64,000 nt of DNA from Pseudoalteromonas aurantia (GCF_005886875.1 NZ_PNBY01000034.1:1-64000), one strand, 5' to 3'; positions 8,789 through 18,297 are shown, counted from the stretch's first letter. Notes: generated from the sequence alone by a model not told the origin. A program made the numbers and translations.

Positions 8789-10915
8789 TTATTTGTACTC
8801 AGCATTGAGTGTAACGCCTGAGAAAGTAGCGTAAGCATTTAAGCTTAAGTGCCATGTACCCGCTGCTGGCGCATTAAAAGTACAGGTTTCAGCGTTACCT
8901 GAATTCCACGAACGGCAATCATAGCTGCTGCTTGTTGGACGTGAACCTTGAGTGACATATAAATCTGCATCACCCGTGCCACCAGATGTTGTTACCGTAA
9001 AGCTGCTCATGCCTGCAGGTACATCAATGGTGTAGTGTAACCACTGATTTCTAGAGGCTGCTAGGTTACTTTGTGAGCCACCGCCTGGTTGCGTTGTGCT
9101 GCCACCCGTTGTGATATCACCTTTTAAGCTCACACCAGTATATGCAGAGTACGCACTTAATAGTACATGGTAAGTCCCCGCGGTAGGGTTGTCGATTTCA
9201 CACACTTCACTGGTTGATGGTTGCTCAGATTTACATGCATGCCTGCGTGTTGTTGGTTTAGTGCCTGCCTGTACGTAAAGGTCAACATCACCTGAACCAC
9301 CCGATGTCGTAAAGCGTACTTTAGTTGCGCCAGCTGGGACTTCAAATGTATAGAACGCTTGGTTATCTTTAGCTGCACTCAAGCCACTTTTCGCGACACC
9401 ATCAGTTAACACGTTGTCATCACCAGCCGGTGGTGGTGTGCCTGTTGCTTGCGCTACAGCCGCTGCAGCATCAACAATACCAGTACCACAGTTGTTACAC
9501 GTTGCTGGGAAGCTACGTGTGGTATCTTTTAAGATAGTCTCTATTTCATCAGGCGTTGCATTGGGTTTTACTTGCTTGATCAATGCAGCAACTCCTGCCA
9601 CATGCGGCGCCGCCATTGAAGTACCTTGCGAGTAATGGTAGCTATCAGATACCGGCCCTGTGCTGCCTGAGTTGTGCGTTGACAAAACCCCTTCTGAATC
9701 ATTGGCAAAGCTTTGTGCGCCACCTGGTGCTGCGACATCAATAGAGGTACCATAATTTGAATAGTAAGCTCGGCCACCGTTACGTCCAACTGATGCAACA
9801 TTCACCACGCCATTACAGTTACCAGGGTTGTAGTTGTTGGCATTGTCGTTGTCGTTACCTGCAGCAATTACCACGACAGAGCCGTTGTTACGTGCTTGGT
9901 TGATGGCATTTTGCGTTGTTGCACTACATGCACCGCCGCCACCTAAGCTCATGTTAATAACATCAGCAGCATTGGCGTTTGCAGGCACGCCAGCAACACT
10001 TCCACCAGATGCCCAAATAATACCGTCGGCAATATCTGAGGTTAATCCGCCACATTTACCAAGTACACGTACAGGCACAACTTGTGCGTTATAAGCAACC
10101 CCAGCGATACCTTCGCCATTGTTTGTGACTGCCGCAACAGTACCCGCAACATGAGTACCATGCCAGCTAGAGTCTCTGTCAGAACTAGGTGATGGGTTGC
10201 CCTGCGCATCTGTTCCACATTCGCCACGTGTTGTTGCATCACCTGGATCTCGTGCGTCATTATCTCGTAAGCCACCATCATTCGCGACTTGTAAGTTAGA
10301 GATCATGTCGTAGCCAGGTAAAATGTTTGCGTTTAAATCTCGGTGAGGACGATAGCCTGTATCAAGTACAGCAACCGTTACACCCGCACCAGTTGCACTA
10401 TCCCAAGCGGTTGGTAAATTGAGTCCGCCATTGGCTTCAAAATAATGCCATTGATCTGAATAACGCGGATCGTTCGGTGTGGCAAATGGCTGGAGCATTT
10501 GATCTATTTCAATATATTCAACATTGCCTGACTCAACGATTTCTTGCATTAACGCGTTTGCTTCAAGGGTTGTTAGTTTTTTATTTACCCGCATAACGTG
10601 GTGGTTTGCCAGTGCCATAGGTCGCACATACTGCGTTGAGACGCTCGATTTTTGGCTTTTAAATGTCTGAACAAACCCTTGAGCGCGCTGTTGCAAATTC
10701 GCGTCAGACATTTGTTCAGTCGATAACGTCATCACTTGTTCGTTGTTTTCTTTATACTTTATGATGAACTGGGTACCGAGTGTTGCTTGGTTTTGCATTT
10801 TCACAGCAGTTTGCGCAAAGTTAATATTGTTATTTGTCGCTAGCGCACTGTGTGCCGTAAATGCTGCCGTCACTGCCAGTGAAATTGCACCTAATTTTAA
10901 TTTTTTTGTTGTCAT
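8789..10915 (-). CDS. Secreted subtilisin-like (S8) serine protease with two PPC domains
   Basis: This is a predicted extracellular protease of 708 residues. A signal peptide (MTTKKLKLGAISLAVTAAFT, ending at HSALA) precedes an inhibitor-I9-type propeptide (about residues 45-145). The S8 catalytic domain has all triad motifs: Asp in VAVLDTGYRPH, His in WHGTHVAGTVA and Ser in SQGTSMAAPHVAG, plus the oxyanion Asn in VINMSLGGGG. Two bacterial pre-peptidase C-terminal (PPC) domains follow, each with a GDVDLYVQ/GDADLYVT strand, joined by a Gly/Ser/Thr-rich linker. Cysteine pairs in the catalytic domain fit an extracellular enzyme. Such proteases are typical type II secretion substrates of marine gammaproteobacteria. 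It has its own terminator at 8719-8742. Confidence 0.95.
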   Translation of the reverse strand: MTTKKLKLGAISLAVTAAFTAHSALATNNNINFAQTAVKMQNQATLGTQFIIKYKENNEQVMTLSTEQMSDANLQQRAQGFVQTFKSQKSSVSTQYVRPMALANHHVMRVNKKLTTLEANALMQEIVESGNVEYIEIDQMLQPFATPNDPRYSDQWHYFEANGGLNLPTAWDSATGAGVTVAVLDTGYRPHRDLNANILPGYDMISNLQVANDGGLRDNDARDPGDATTRGECGTDAQGNPSPSSDRDSSWHGTHVAGTVAAVTNNGEGIAGVAYNAQVVPVRVLGKCGGLTSDIADGIIWASGGSVAGVPANANAADVINMSLGGGGACSATTQNAINQARNNGSVVVIAAGNDNDNANNYNPGNCNGVVNVASVGRNGGRAYYSNYGTSIDVAAPGGAQSFANDSEGVLSTHNSGSTGPVSDSYHYSQGTSMAAPHVAGVAALIKQVKPNATPDEIETILKDTTRSFPATCNNCGTGIVDAAAAVAQATGTPPPAGDDNVLTDGVAKSGLSAAKDNQAFYTFEVPAGATKVRFTTSGGSGDVDLYVQAGTKPTTRRHACKSEQPSTSEVCEIDNPTAGTYHVLLSAYSAYTGVSLKGDITTGGSTTQPGGGSQSNLAASRNQWLHYTIDVPAGMSSFTVTTSGGTGDADLYVTQGSRPTSSSYDCRSWNSGNAETCTFNAPAAGTWHLSLNAYATFSGVTLNAEYK

Positions 10916-11258
10916 TAATTTCCCCTAACTTGTTTGTGTTGATGCTTCTTATTTGCAAGAAGGTTAACGAAGGTAAAATTAAAGTTATTTTTTTTAAAGT
11001 GTTGTTTTGTTATGTGCACTATTGTTTTTGTTATAAGGGGTCGTCCAAGTTGTGCAAAAAACATGCTAATATTATGTTTTTATTACATTTATAAAAATTA
11101 TTTATTCTGTAAACTAGTGTGCACGGCAGTGTAAAAGAATGTAAACAAGGTGAGGTGAATTCATATTTTAGTGAGAATATGCTTTTTTGGCCGGAGTTTG
11201 AGCAAGTAATTTTGCTACGAGTACAATTTTGTTACAATGCACGCATAAATTTATTTTG
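10916..11258. other. Divergent intergenic region between protease and flavoprotein genes
   Basis: About 340 AT-rich bases separate the two divergent genes and should hold both promoters. No open frame with protein-like composition and no clear operator or riboswitch was seen. The frame at 10861-11094 is hydrophobic low-complexity translation and is not believed. Confidence 0.5.
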
Positions 11259-12458
11259 ATGAGTAAAAGTGTGCTGCAATTTGATGTTGTTGTGATTGGT
11301 GCAGGAGCTGCCGGGTTAATGTGTGCCGCGCAGGCTGGCTATCGAGGCCGAAAAGTCGCTGTTGTTGATATGGGCAAAAAGCCCGGTCGTAAAATTTTGA
11401 TCAGTGGCGGTGGTCGGTGTAACTTCACCAATGAAGGGGCGTCACCCAGCAACTATTTATGTGCCAATCCACACTTTGTTAAATCATGCTTAAGCCGCTA
11501 TACCCAGCATGACTTTATTGAGCTGGTAGACCGCCATGACTTGGCCTATCACCATAAAACCTTGGGCCAGTTATTTTGCGACAACAGTGCCCAAGACATT
11601 GTTGATATTTTAATGACCGAATGCGAATGGGCGGGTGTTGAGCACTTTTTACGGAGTGAAGTGTTAAACGTCGTGGCAGCGGCTGAAGGTGACTATGTTG
11701 TGACAACCTCAGAGCAGCAATTTAAATGTGCGTCATTGGTGGTGGCCGCCGGTGGATTAACTATGCCAAAACTAGGCGCAACGCCGATTGGCTATAAAAT
11801 CGCCGAGCAGTTTGGCTTAAATGTATTACCAACCATAGCGGCACTGGTGCCATTTACTTTGCATGATCATGATAAAGCGCGATTTGACGGGTTATCAGGC
11901 GTGAGTATCGCGTGTAACGTAAGCAGTGAAGATGGCACTGCGTTTAAAGAAAATATTTTGTTTACTCACCGAGGCTTATCAGGCCCCGCGGTGTTACAGA
12001 TCTCATCATTTTGGCGAGCAGGTCAGGCCGTCACGATTAACTTACTACCCGAATTAAGCTTGTCAGACACCCTTCATCAATGGCGCGCAGAGCAGGGCAG
12101 TAAATCGCTTAAAAATAGTTTAAGCACCCTATTACCAAAACGTTTTATCGAAATTTTAATTGCTGAACATGCCATTCCAGACAAAGCACTCAACCAGTTA
12201 AGTCACACAGAAATAGAGGCCGTTGCCACTTATATTCATAATTGGACTATCAAACCCAATGGCACCGAAGGCTATCGTACCGCTGAAGTAACGTTAGGCG
12301 GCGTGGACACCGATGAACTCAGCTCAAAAACCTTTGAAGCCAAAAAAGCACAAGGCTTATATTTTATTGGCGAAGTAACTGATGTAACAGGCTGGTTAGG
12401 GGGTTATAACTTCCAATATGCGTGGAGCTGTGGCTTTGCCGCTGGGCAGGTGTGTTAG
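11259..12458 (+). CDS. HI0933-type (YhiN) FAD-dependent oxidoreductase
   Basis: This predicted flavoprotein of the YhiN/HI0933 family binds FAD through an N-terminal dinucleotide motif (VVVIGAGAAGLMCA) and shows the family signature PGRKILISGGGRCNFTN. The C-terminal FAD segment GWLGGYNFQYAWSCGFAAG is also typical. The frame opens further upstream at a TTG (11229), but the ATG at 11259 begins MSKSVLQFDVVVIG as expected, giving 399 residues. The reaction of this family is not established. It stands alone, divergent from the protease gene. Confidence 0.9.
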   Translation: MSKSVLQFDVVVIGAGAAGLMCAAQAGYRGRKVAVVDMGKKPGRKILISGGGRCNFTNEGASPSNYLCANPHFVKSCLSRYTQHDFIELVDRHDLAYHHKTLGQLFCDNSAQDIVDILMTECEWAGVEHFLRSEVLNVVAAAEGDYVVTTSEQQFKCASLVVAAGGLTMPKLGATPIGYKIAEQFGLNVLPTIAALVPFTLHDHDKARFDGLSGVSIACNVSSEDGTAFKENILFTHRGLSGPAVLQISSFWRAGQAVTINLLPELSLSDTLHQWRAEQGSKSLKNSLSTLLPKRFIEILIAEHAIPDKALNQLSHTEIEAVATYIHNWTIKPNGTEGYRTAEVTLGGVDTDELSSKTFEAKKAQGLYFIGEVTDVTGWLGGYNFQYAWSCGFAAGQVC

Positions 12459-13061
12459 TTGTGTTTTCTGATAAACAAAGCGAAGACAATCTCTTTATGA
12501 TATTACAACTTTAATGACTTTACTGATTAGTATTTATAAGTAGTTTTCGTTTCTAGGGATTAATAACAGAATTCGCTAATCGTTTTTCATTGTTAAGTGG
12601 AGTTGTGTAGAAGCGCTCCACAAAGTAAAAAATTTAGCTCTTGAGCGGTAGTAATTTCAAATTTTCTATTTTGAATATCTAAAGTTAATTGTTGATGTTC
12701 AATAATTATGTACATGCGTAAGCAGCTAAGCTTGTCTGCAGACGTCATTTCATTAAACGTATCCCTAGCTAAGGCAATACACTTTCTGTTTGGCTTTGAC
12801 ACCTTATCTCACTCAAGATCCCCAGAATGTTTTTTCTCATGAAAAACTTTCCTATTTTTGTTAACGGAAAATTCTACTTATGAACTGTTTCATTTATTTG
12901 GGATAGATACATGAGCACTGAATTACTGCATAAAGTAGCATTGTATGCAGATAAAGCTATTTTAGTATTCGCTACCATCCATAAATTACAGTAAAATAGA
13001 TAGACTAACTTCTATAACTCGGCAGAATTTACGTAATAGCTGTCCTGACACAGAGATCACC
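12459..13061. other. Intergenic region of about 600 bases
   Basis: The region between the flavoprotein and DUF6172 genes contains one doubtful small minus-strand frame (12593-12802). It also contains a 27-codon plus-strand frame at 12911-12994 that has little support. No RNA gene or repeat was recognised. Confidence 0.4.
12593..12802 (-). CDS. Doubtful small hypothetical protein
   Basis: This is a 69-codon frame opening at a GTG (12802), with an in-frame stop three codons upstream. An AAGG abuts the start rather than sitting at normal distance. The translation is of ordinary soluble composition (charged helices, few rare residues), which is why it is listed. No family is recognised. An internal ATG (MTSADKLSCLRMY) could be the true start. 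It may equally be chance. Confidence 0.25.
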   Translation of the reverse strand: MSKPNRKCIALARDTFNEMTSADKLSCLRMYIIIEHQQLTLDIQNRKFEITTAQELNFLLCGALLHNST

Positions 13062-13373
13062 ATGAAAAAAACTTTTGCTTTGACGCACCCTAAGTTAAAA
13101 CCTGCACGTTTAGTTGACGCGATAAAATACGAAGTGAAAAAATACCTTCGCCGTGAGCGCAATAAAACGTTACCGGCAGGCGTTGACTATTGGGATTTTG
13201 ATTGTCGATTTGGTCATACTGAATCTCAAGCAGACGTTATTAAAGTCCATGAAATTAATAAATGTATTGATGAAGCAGCGCGATTGGAGCAGCCATCATT
13301 TTACCTTGAAGTCCTCGTTAAGCATGGTTTTAAAACGGCAAATGATGACATTGATTATGAAGATGCTGAGTAA
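13062..13373 (+). CDS. DUF6172 family protein
   Basis: This is a small, lysine- and arginine-rich soluble protein of 103 residues. It begins MKKTFALTHPKLKPARLVDA and contains the conserved WDFDCRFG segment, which I recognise as the DUF6172 family of proteobacteria. The function is unknown. The basic N-terminal half and acidic tail (ANDDIDYEDAE) are the only notable features. It is a single-gene unit with a strong terminator right after it. Confidence 0.8.
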   Translation: MKKTFALTHPKLKPARLVDAIKYEVKKYLRRERNKTLPAGVDYWDFDCRFGHTESQADVIKVHEINKCIDEAARLEQPSFYLEVLVKHGFKTANDDIDYEDAE

Positions 13374-13397
13374 TTGACTCGGTATTTTAAAGTGAAT

Positions 13398-13421
13398 AAG
13401 CCAGTGAATGAACACTGGCTT
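13398..13421 (+). terminator. Intrinsic terminator after the DUF6172 gene
   Basis: AAGCCAGTG (13398-13406) pairs perfectly with CACTGGCTT (13413-13421) around a 6-base loop and runs into TTTTTATA. Confidence 0.85.
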
Positions 13422-13535
13422 TTTTATAGATAACCACCTTATAAAAATAGTGCTTTATAGGGACAATTCGGCGGGTTGCAATAAAATCGTCATAAAATCT
13501 TGATAGCGTGTTTGATTATTACTTAATCATGTGGT

Positions 13536-15359
13536 TTGAATTCAGTGGACAAAGTGCCCAATAACACCTCGCTTGACTTAGCAGCATTAGAAGAATTATT
13601 ACAACAAGGCGCTGTTCGCACTTTATTTCAACCTATCTATGATATTGCCAAACAACATGTACTTGGTTTTGAAGCGCTTAGTCGAGGTGTTACGGGATCA
13701 AATATCGAACTTCCTGACCGCCTTTTTTCACTTGCCAGTGCTCATGGCAGGCTGTCAGAGTTAGAATTACTTTGCCGAGAAAAAGCCATTGCACGCTTTG
13801 TCGAACAAGATTTGCCAGGAAAGCTTTTTATAAATGTGAGCCCAAATACATTACTTGATCCAAGTCACCCGAAAGGCGAGACGCTGCATTTAGTTGAAAA
13901 GTATGGTTTGGCGGCTAACCGGGTTGTGATTGAGGTTACTGAACAAGATAAAGTCGATGACGGATTTTTGTTATTAAAAACCATAGAGCATTACCGTCAG
14001 CTTGGTTTTAAAATCGCCATTGATGACTTAGGCGCTGGATATTCAGGGTTAAAGCAATGGTCTGAACTACGGCCCGATTTTGTAAAAGTTGATCGCTACT
14101 TTATCGATCATTGCGACCAAAGTATTGTGAAGCGAGAGTTCCTAAAATCTATCATTGAATTAGCAAAAGTAACCAACACCTCTGTGATTGCGGAAGGGAT
14201 TGAGCGATTAGAAGAGCTATCTTTGCTAGAAAAGTTAGGGATTGAGCATGCACAGGGGTTTTTGCTTGCAAGACCCGCGCATCAACCGCCAGTCATATTA
14301 GATGCAGCACAAGTGATGCAATTAAAATTGCGACCACAAGGAGAGTACAGCGAAATGACGATGTCAGTGGGGTTACTAGCACAAATAGAAAGTGCGATCG
14401 ATCAAGCTACGCGTTGCAAAGATGCACATAAACGCTTTGAGCAGAATAAATTACTGATGAGCTTGGCTGTCATTGATGCTCAGCAGCAACCAGTTGGTTT
14501 ACTTCATCGTGATCAATTAACTGAAGTATTCGCAGCTCCCTATGGCCACGCTTTGTATGCGAAAAAGCCTGTTACGGAGTTGATGGATAAGCAGCCCCTT
14601 ATAGTCAATGAGAACGCAAAGTTAGATGTGGTGAGTAAGCAGATCACAGAGCAAGAGTTTGATATTCGCCGTCATATTATTGTGACTCGAGATGATAGGT
14701 ACCTTGGTCTAGCACCACTACGAGATATTTTGAAACATATTACAGAAGAAAAAATTCGCCATGCTCAACACGCAAATCCATTGACGATGTTACCGGGTAA
14801 CGTTGCGATAAATGAAGCGATAGAACAAAGGCTAAAAGCGCATCATACCTTTTCTTTGGCGTATGTGGATTTGAATCACTTTAAACAATTCAATGATTTG
14901 TATGGCTATGCCAGTGGTGATAGCGTCATAAAGTTATTGGCAGATGTGACGGTTCAAGTGTGTAGTCAAAGTAAGTGTTTCGTAGGGCACATTGGCGGAG
15001 ATGATTTTATGGTGGTATTTGATGGTACGGATGCGGAGCATTTATGTCATCAAATTATTAATCAGTTTGAACTGCAGTCTAAAGCATTTTTTACCTCTGA
15101 ACATGTGGAAGCGGGTGGCTATTGGGCGACCAATCGAGAAGGGCAAAAGCAATTTGTACCATTATTGACACTATCGATTGGGTTAGTAAGGCCTGATTTA
15201 GAGAGCTGCAACAATAGCCATCAAGTGGCAGCGCTCGCAACCGATGCAAAGAAAGAGGCTAAGCGCTATCGCAATAGCTATTTGTTTGTGTGTAACCGAC
15301 GAAAGCCGGCCGCGCCTGTCGTTAGAATTAAGAGTCAAGCACAAGAGTGCTTGGTATAA
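13536..15359 (+). CDS. EAL-GGDEF protein (c-di-GMP turnover) with central CBS-like region
   Basis: The order is unusual in having EAL first. Residues about 18-260 form the phosphodiesterase domain, with E46 of EAL, FINVSP, VIEVTE, IAIDDLGAGYSG, FVKVD, AEGIE and AQGF; the metal- and substrate-binding residues look complete. Residues about 300-400 resemble a CBS pair. The C-terminal GGDEF domain (about 415-590) has VDLNHFK and GGDDF (487-491), an accepted variant, and no RxxD inhibitory site before it. No membrane segment is seen, so the protein is probably cytosolic. It may be a diguanylate cyclase, a phosphodiesterase or both. The start is uncertain: TTG at 13536 or GTG at 13545, neither with a good ribosome site. 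It is followed by a periplasmic binding-protein gene. Confidence 0.88.
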   Translation: MNSVDKVPNNTSLDLAALEELLQQGAVRTLFQPIYDIAKQHVLGFEALSRGVTGSNIELPDRLFSLASAHGRLSELELLCREKAIARFVEQDLPGKLFINVSPNTLLDPSHPKGETLHLVEKYGLAANRVVIEVTEQDKVDDGFLLLKTIEHYRQLGFKIAIDDLGAGYSGLKQWSELRPDFVKVDRYFIDHCDQSIVKREFLKSIIELAKVTNTSVIAEGIERLEELSLLEKLGIEHAQGFLLARPAHQPPVILDAAQVMQLKLRPQGEYSEMTMSVGLLAQIESAIDQATRCKDAHKRFEQNKLLMSLAVIDAQQQPVGLLHRDQLTEVFAAPYGHALYAKKPVTELMDKQPLIVNENAKLDVVSKQITEQEFDIRRHIIVTRDDRYLGLAPLRDILKHITEEKIRHAQHANPLTMLPGNVAINEAIEQRLKAHHTFSLAYVDLNHFKQFNDLYGYASGDSVIKLLADVTVQVCSQSKCFVGHIGGDDFMVVFDGTDAEHLCHQIINQFELQSKAFFTSEHVEAGGYWATNREGQKQFVPLLTLSIGLVRPDLESCNNSHQVAALATDAKKEAKRYRNSYLFVCNRRKPAAPVVRIKSQAQECLV

Positions 15360-15508
15360 AATACATAAAATCGCTGTCATTAAATAAGTAAAGAAATGCG
15401 TACCTGTGTGTGCTATGAGTTTAGACTTTAGGTGAAGTACGAGTGATAATTCTTGAGTAACGAGTCGCGAACGTGTAGCTTAATTGAAAACAACCTTGGA
15501 GCGAGCAT

Positions 15509-16315
15509 ATGGGGAAATTCATATGGCTGTGCCTATTGTGTAGTTGGGCTAGTACATCTTATGCGGTATCAACTTTATACGTTGCAAAAGAGCAGCGTGC
15601 ACTTTATGACCGTGATTTATACTTATATGAGTTGCTTGATAAAGCGTTACTAGCGGCCCAGTTTGAGGTAAAGGTAGAGCATATTGAAGTGCATCCTCAT
15701 CAGCAGCGTACGTTAATGGCATTGAGTCGTGGTGAAGTGGACTTACATTGGAGTATGACCAGTCCAGAACGAGAGCAATTGGCGATAGCGATTCCTGTAG
15801 CATTGTTTAAAGGGTTTATTGGTAAACGGGCTCTGATGATAAACCGCACGCACTTAGCAAGGTTTGAAAAAATAGAGACCAAAGCGCAATTGGCTAAGTT
15901 AACCGCCGTGCAAGGCCATGATTGGCCTGATACAAAAATTCTCGCTTTTAATGATTTACCAGTCAGGCCGATGTCTAAATATCAAGCAATGTTTGCGATG
16001 GTTGCCCGAGGAAAAATAGATTATTTCCCACGTTCTTTTATTGAGGTTGCCTCAGAACTTGCCAAACAACACAATGACGACTTAGTGATTTTACCTAATT
16101 TATATTTGCAGTACCCAAGTGCTTTTTATTTCTTCGTGAGTAAGGAAAAACCTGAGGTCGCGACTGCACTTAAAAAAGGGTTAGCACTGATGCAGCAAAA
16201 CGGTGAGTTTGATGTGTTATTTGAGCGTTATTTCTTGGCCAAGCTTAATGCGTTACCTATGGATAATGCGAGAAAAATCTCACTACAGAACCCCTACTTT
16301 GAAGTGCCTAAGTAA
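15509..16315 (+). CDS. Periplasmic solute-binding-like protein (SBP_bac_3 type)
   Basis: A 268-residue exported protein with signal peptide MGKFIWLCLLCSWASTSYA. The body resembles the type-2 periplasmic binding fold of amino-acid ABC receptors (two lobes, with ending QNGEFDVLFERYFLAKLNAL). No transporter subunits lie nearby, so it may feed a sensor rather than a transporter; many marine gammaproteobacteria have such lone proteins. It lies 150 bases after the EAL-GGDEF gene on the same strand, which hints at but does not show a functional link. GGAG precedes the ATG at normal spacing. The ligand is unknown. Confidence 0.75.
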   Translation: MGKFIWLCLLCSWASTSYAVSTLYVAKEQRALYDRDLYLYELLDKALLAAQFEVKVEHIEVHPHQQRTLMALSRGEVDLHWSMTSPEREQLAIAIPVALFKGFIGKRALMINRTHLARFEKIETKAQLAKLTAVQGHDWPDTKILAFNDLPVRPMSKYQAMFAMVARGKIDYFPRSFIEVASELAKQHNDDLVILPNLYLQYPSAFYFFVSKEKPEVATALKKGLALMQQNGEFDVLFERYFLAKLNALPMDNARKISLQNPYFEVPK

Positions 16316-16363
16316 TGATTACTTTAATAAAAAGGGCATTAACACCAAAGATATAGGCAAGAA

Positions 16364-16387
16364 AAAAGGAGGCATGTGCCTCCTTTT
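16364..16387. terminator. Bidirectional terminator between convergent genes
   Basis: AAAAGGAGGCA (16364-16374) and TGCCTCCTTTT (16377-16387) form a perfect 11-bp inverted repeat with A/T runs on both sides. It serves the binding-protein gene and suhB. Confidence 0.8.
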
Positions 16388-16403
16388 ATAAAAACAGATT
16401 AAA

Positions 16404-17207
16404 TTAGCACAGCAATGATTCAGTCAATACTGGGCGAATTTCTTTTACCACAAGTTGGCAAAGTTTTGGTGAACCACAAATGACGTTACCACTGTGGTTG
16501 TAACCTGCACCACCTGCAAAGTCCATAACCATACCACCCGCTTCTTTAACGAGTAATTCGCCAGCTGCCGTATTCCAAGGTTTTAAACCTAATTCGAAAA
16601 ATCCATCAATACGACCTGCCGCAACATAGGCCATATCTAACGCAGGAGAGCCAGCGCGACGGATGTCAGCAGTGTGGATGAATAATGCTTTGAATGCTTC
16701 AGTGTAAGCGTCTAAATGGTGTTTTTGTTTGAACGGGAAACCAGTGGCTAATACTGATCCTGCAATATCATTGCTTTTCGTTACACGAATACGGGTATTG
16801 TTGAGCTGAGCACCTTGACCACGAGAAGCGGTGAATAATTCACTGCGAATTGGATCATAAATAACAGCTTGATCGACACGACCTTTCACTTTCAATGCAA
16901 TTGATACTGCAAAGTGAGGAATGCCCTTGATGAAATTAGTTGTGCCATCAAGTGGATCGATAACCCATTGGTAATCTGCATCAGTGCCTTCAATTACACC
17001 TAACTCTTCACCTACTAATGAGTGGTTAGGGAAAGCTTTTAAAATCGTATCACGGATGATCGCTTCAGCGTCTTTGTCGATGTTCGTAACAAAATCGTTG
17101 CTACCTTTTTGTTGAGCTTCGATTTTTGATAAATCTTCACATGCACGTAAGATCACTTTACCTGCATTACGCGCAGCGCGTACCGCAATGTTTAACATTG
17201 GATGCAT
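16404..17207 (-). CDS. suhB: SuhB, inositol monophosphatase family
   Basis: SuhB is an inositol-1-phosphatase homologue whose main bacterial role is in the rRNA antitermination (Nus) complex. The length, 267 residues, equals that of E. coli SuhB. Metal-site motifs GEELG and DPLDGTTNF are intact. However, the third motif, normally PWDxAAGELLV, reads PWNTAAGELLV, with Asn at residue 212. The AAT codon is at 16572-16574 in minus orientation. This Asp is a metal ligand in inositol monophosphatases, so catalysis may be reduced or lost. The gene is divergent from trmJ, as in many gammaproteobacteria, and lies next to the isc operon. Confidence 0.93.
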   Translation of the reverse strand: MHPMLNIAVRAARNAGKVILRACEDLSKIEAQQKGSNDFVTNIDKDAEAIIRDTILKAFPNHSLVGEELGVIEGTDADYQWVIDPLDGTTNFIKGIPHFAVSIALKVKGRVDQAVIYDPIRSELFTASRGQGAQLNNTRIRVTKSNDIAGSVLATGFPFKQKHHLDAYTEAFKALFIHTADIRRAGSPALDMAYVAAGRIDGFFELGLKPWNTAAGELLVKEAGGMVMDFAGGAGYNHSGNVICGSPKLCQLVVKEIRPVLTESLLC

Positions 17208-17422
17208 AGCATTACCTTTGGGTTGTAAAAGAACAGTATTATTTCAAGCCGGCGTATTTTAGCGACTTTTGCTACAAAGTAAACAATAATTATGAAATTA
17301 AGCTGGTGGTTTTTTATACGCAACTGATCTTTCTAAACTAATTTTTTTACTGCGGGTTTTACTATGGGGCTGTTCGCAAGCTGTGGTAAACTCCCGCATT
17401 ATTTTTATCAGGGCTTATAACG

Positions 17423-18148
17423 ATGGCATTAGAAGACATTCGCATTGTATTAGTAAATACATCTCACTCAGGCAATATTGGTTCAGTCGCACGCGCGATG
17501 AAAACGATGGGATTATCCAAACTATTTTTGGTTGACCCGGCTTGTGAAGTTGATAGTCATGCGAGTGCTCTAGCTGCGGGTGCCACCGATGTACTTGGTG
17601 CTGCAACCACGGTAAATACCTTATCGGAAGCAATTGATGGGTGCGCATTAACCATAGGCACGAGTGCACGTTCACGTACGTTGTCATGGCCAATGGTTGA
17701 TCCTCGAGAATGTGCTGAGAAATTGGTTAAAGAATCAAATACTGGGCCTGTTGCTTTGGTGTTTGGTCGTGAAAATAGCGGTTTAACCAATGAAGAATTA
17801 CAACTGTGTAATTTTCACGTATGTATTCCAGCCAACCCTGAATATAGTTCGTTAAATTTAGCAATGGCAGTACAAACTTTAACGTATGAAACGCGTATGG
17901 CCTTCTTGGCGACGCAAGAAGTCAAAGTTGAAGAAGATGATGCGGTTTATCCAAGCGCTAAGCAAATGGCGTTATTCTACGAACATTTAGAAAGTACACT
18001 CAATGAAACTAACTTTATTGTAAAGCAGCACCCTGGCATGGTTATGACCAAATTAAAACGCTTATTTAACCGCGCTCGCCCAGAGGATCAAGAGCTTAAT
18101 ATCTTGCGCGGTATTTTAACCTCAATTAATAAATCGACGCAAAAATAG
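17423..18148 (+). CDS. trmJ: tRNA (cytidine/uridine-32-2'-O)-methyltransferase
   Basis: TrmJ is a SPOUT methyltransferase that 2'-O-methylates position 32 of several tRNAs. The 241 residues match the family. The N-terminal motif [20 protein letters not shown] is characteristic, and the SAM-binding knot is seen in [16 protein letters not shown] and [17 protein letters not shown]. The C-terminal extension after residue 165 is typical of TrmJ. The gene lies immediately upstream of iscR, a common arrangement. The ATG at 17423 is supported by the conserved N-terminus. Confidence 0.94.
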   Translation: MALEDIRIVLVNTSHSGNIGSVARAMKTMGLSKLFLVDPACEVDSHASALAAGATDVLGAATTVNTLSEAIDGCALTIGTSARSRTLSWPMVDPRECAEKLVKESNTGPVALVFGRENSGLTNEELQLCNFHVCIPANPEYSSLNLAMAVQTLTYETRMAFLATQEVKVEEDDAVYPSAKQMALFYEHLESTLNETNFIVKQHPGMVMTKLKRLFNRARPEDQELNILRGILTSINKSTQK

Positions 18149-18193
18149 CCAGTGTAAATAGGCTGTGTGGTCGAACACGATTTGCACAAGATA

Positions 18194-18219
18194 ATACTTG
18201 ACTAAATTACTCGGGTAAT
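18194..18219 (+). promoter_or_regulatory. Probable IscR type-1 operator 1
   Basis: A 26-base site opens ATACTTGACTA and closes ACTCGGGTAAT, matching the general form of IscR type-1 sites (ATA..TGAC..A/T-rich..GTCGGGTAT). It is the first of three near-copies upstream of iscR. The match is to my memory of the motif; no scoring was done. Confidence 0.75.
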
Positions 18220-18231
18220 TACAATATGATA

Positions 18232-18257
18232 ATACTTGAGTATTTTAGTCGGGTATT
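18232..18257 (+). promoter_or_regulatory. Probable IscR type-1 operator 2
   Basis: A 26-base site opens ATACTTGAGTA and closes AGTCGGGTATT. It is 38 bases start-to-start from operator 1. Confidence 0.75.
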
Positions 18258-18297
18258 TGGGCAGTATCTGTGATTAGACTGGTATTACAAGTGAGTA

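Noticed and set aside
10861..11094. Frame of 77 codons upstream of the protease on the opposite strand
   Set aside because: Low-complexity hydrophobic translation of T-rich promoter DNA, overlapping the protease signal-peptide region.
12911..12994. 27-codon plus-strand frame MSTELLHKVALYADKA... before the DUF6172 gene
   Set aside because: Too short, with only a weak ribosome site (GGATAGATAC) and no partner gene. Not enough to call it a gene, although composition is protein-like.
15336..15353. Hairpin CAAGCAC/GTGCTTG at the end of the EAL-GGDEF gene as a terminator
   Set aside because: The stem is short, lies within the coding sequence and is followed by GTATAAAATA rather than a T-run.
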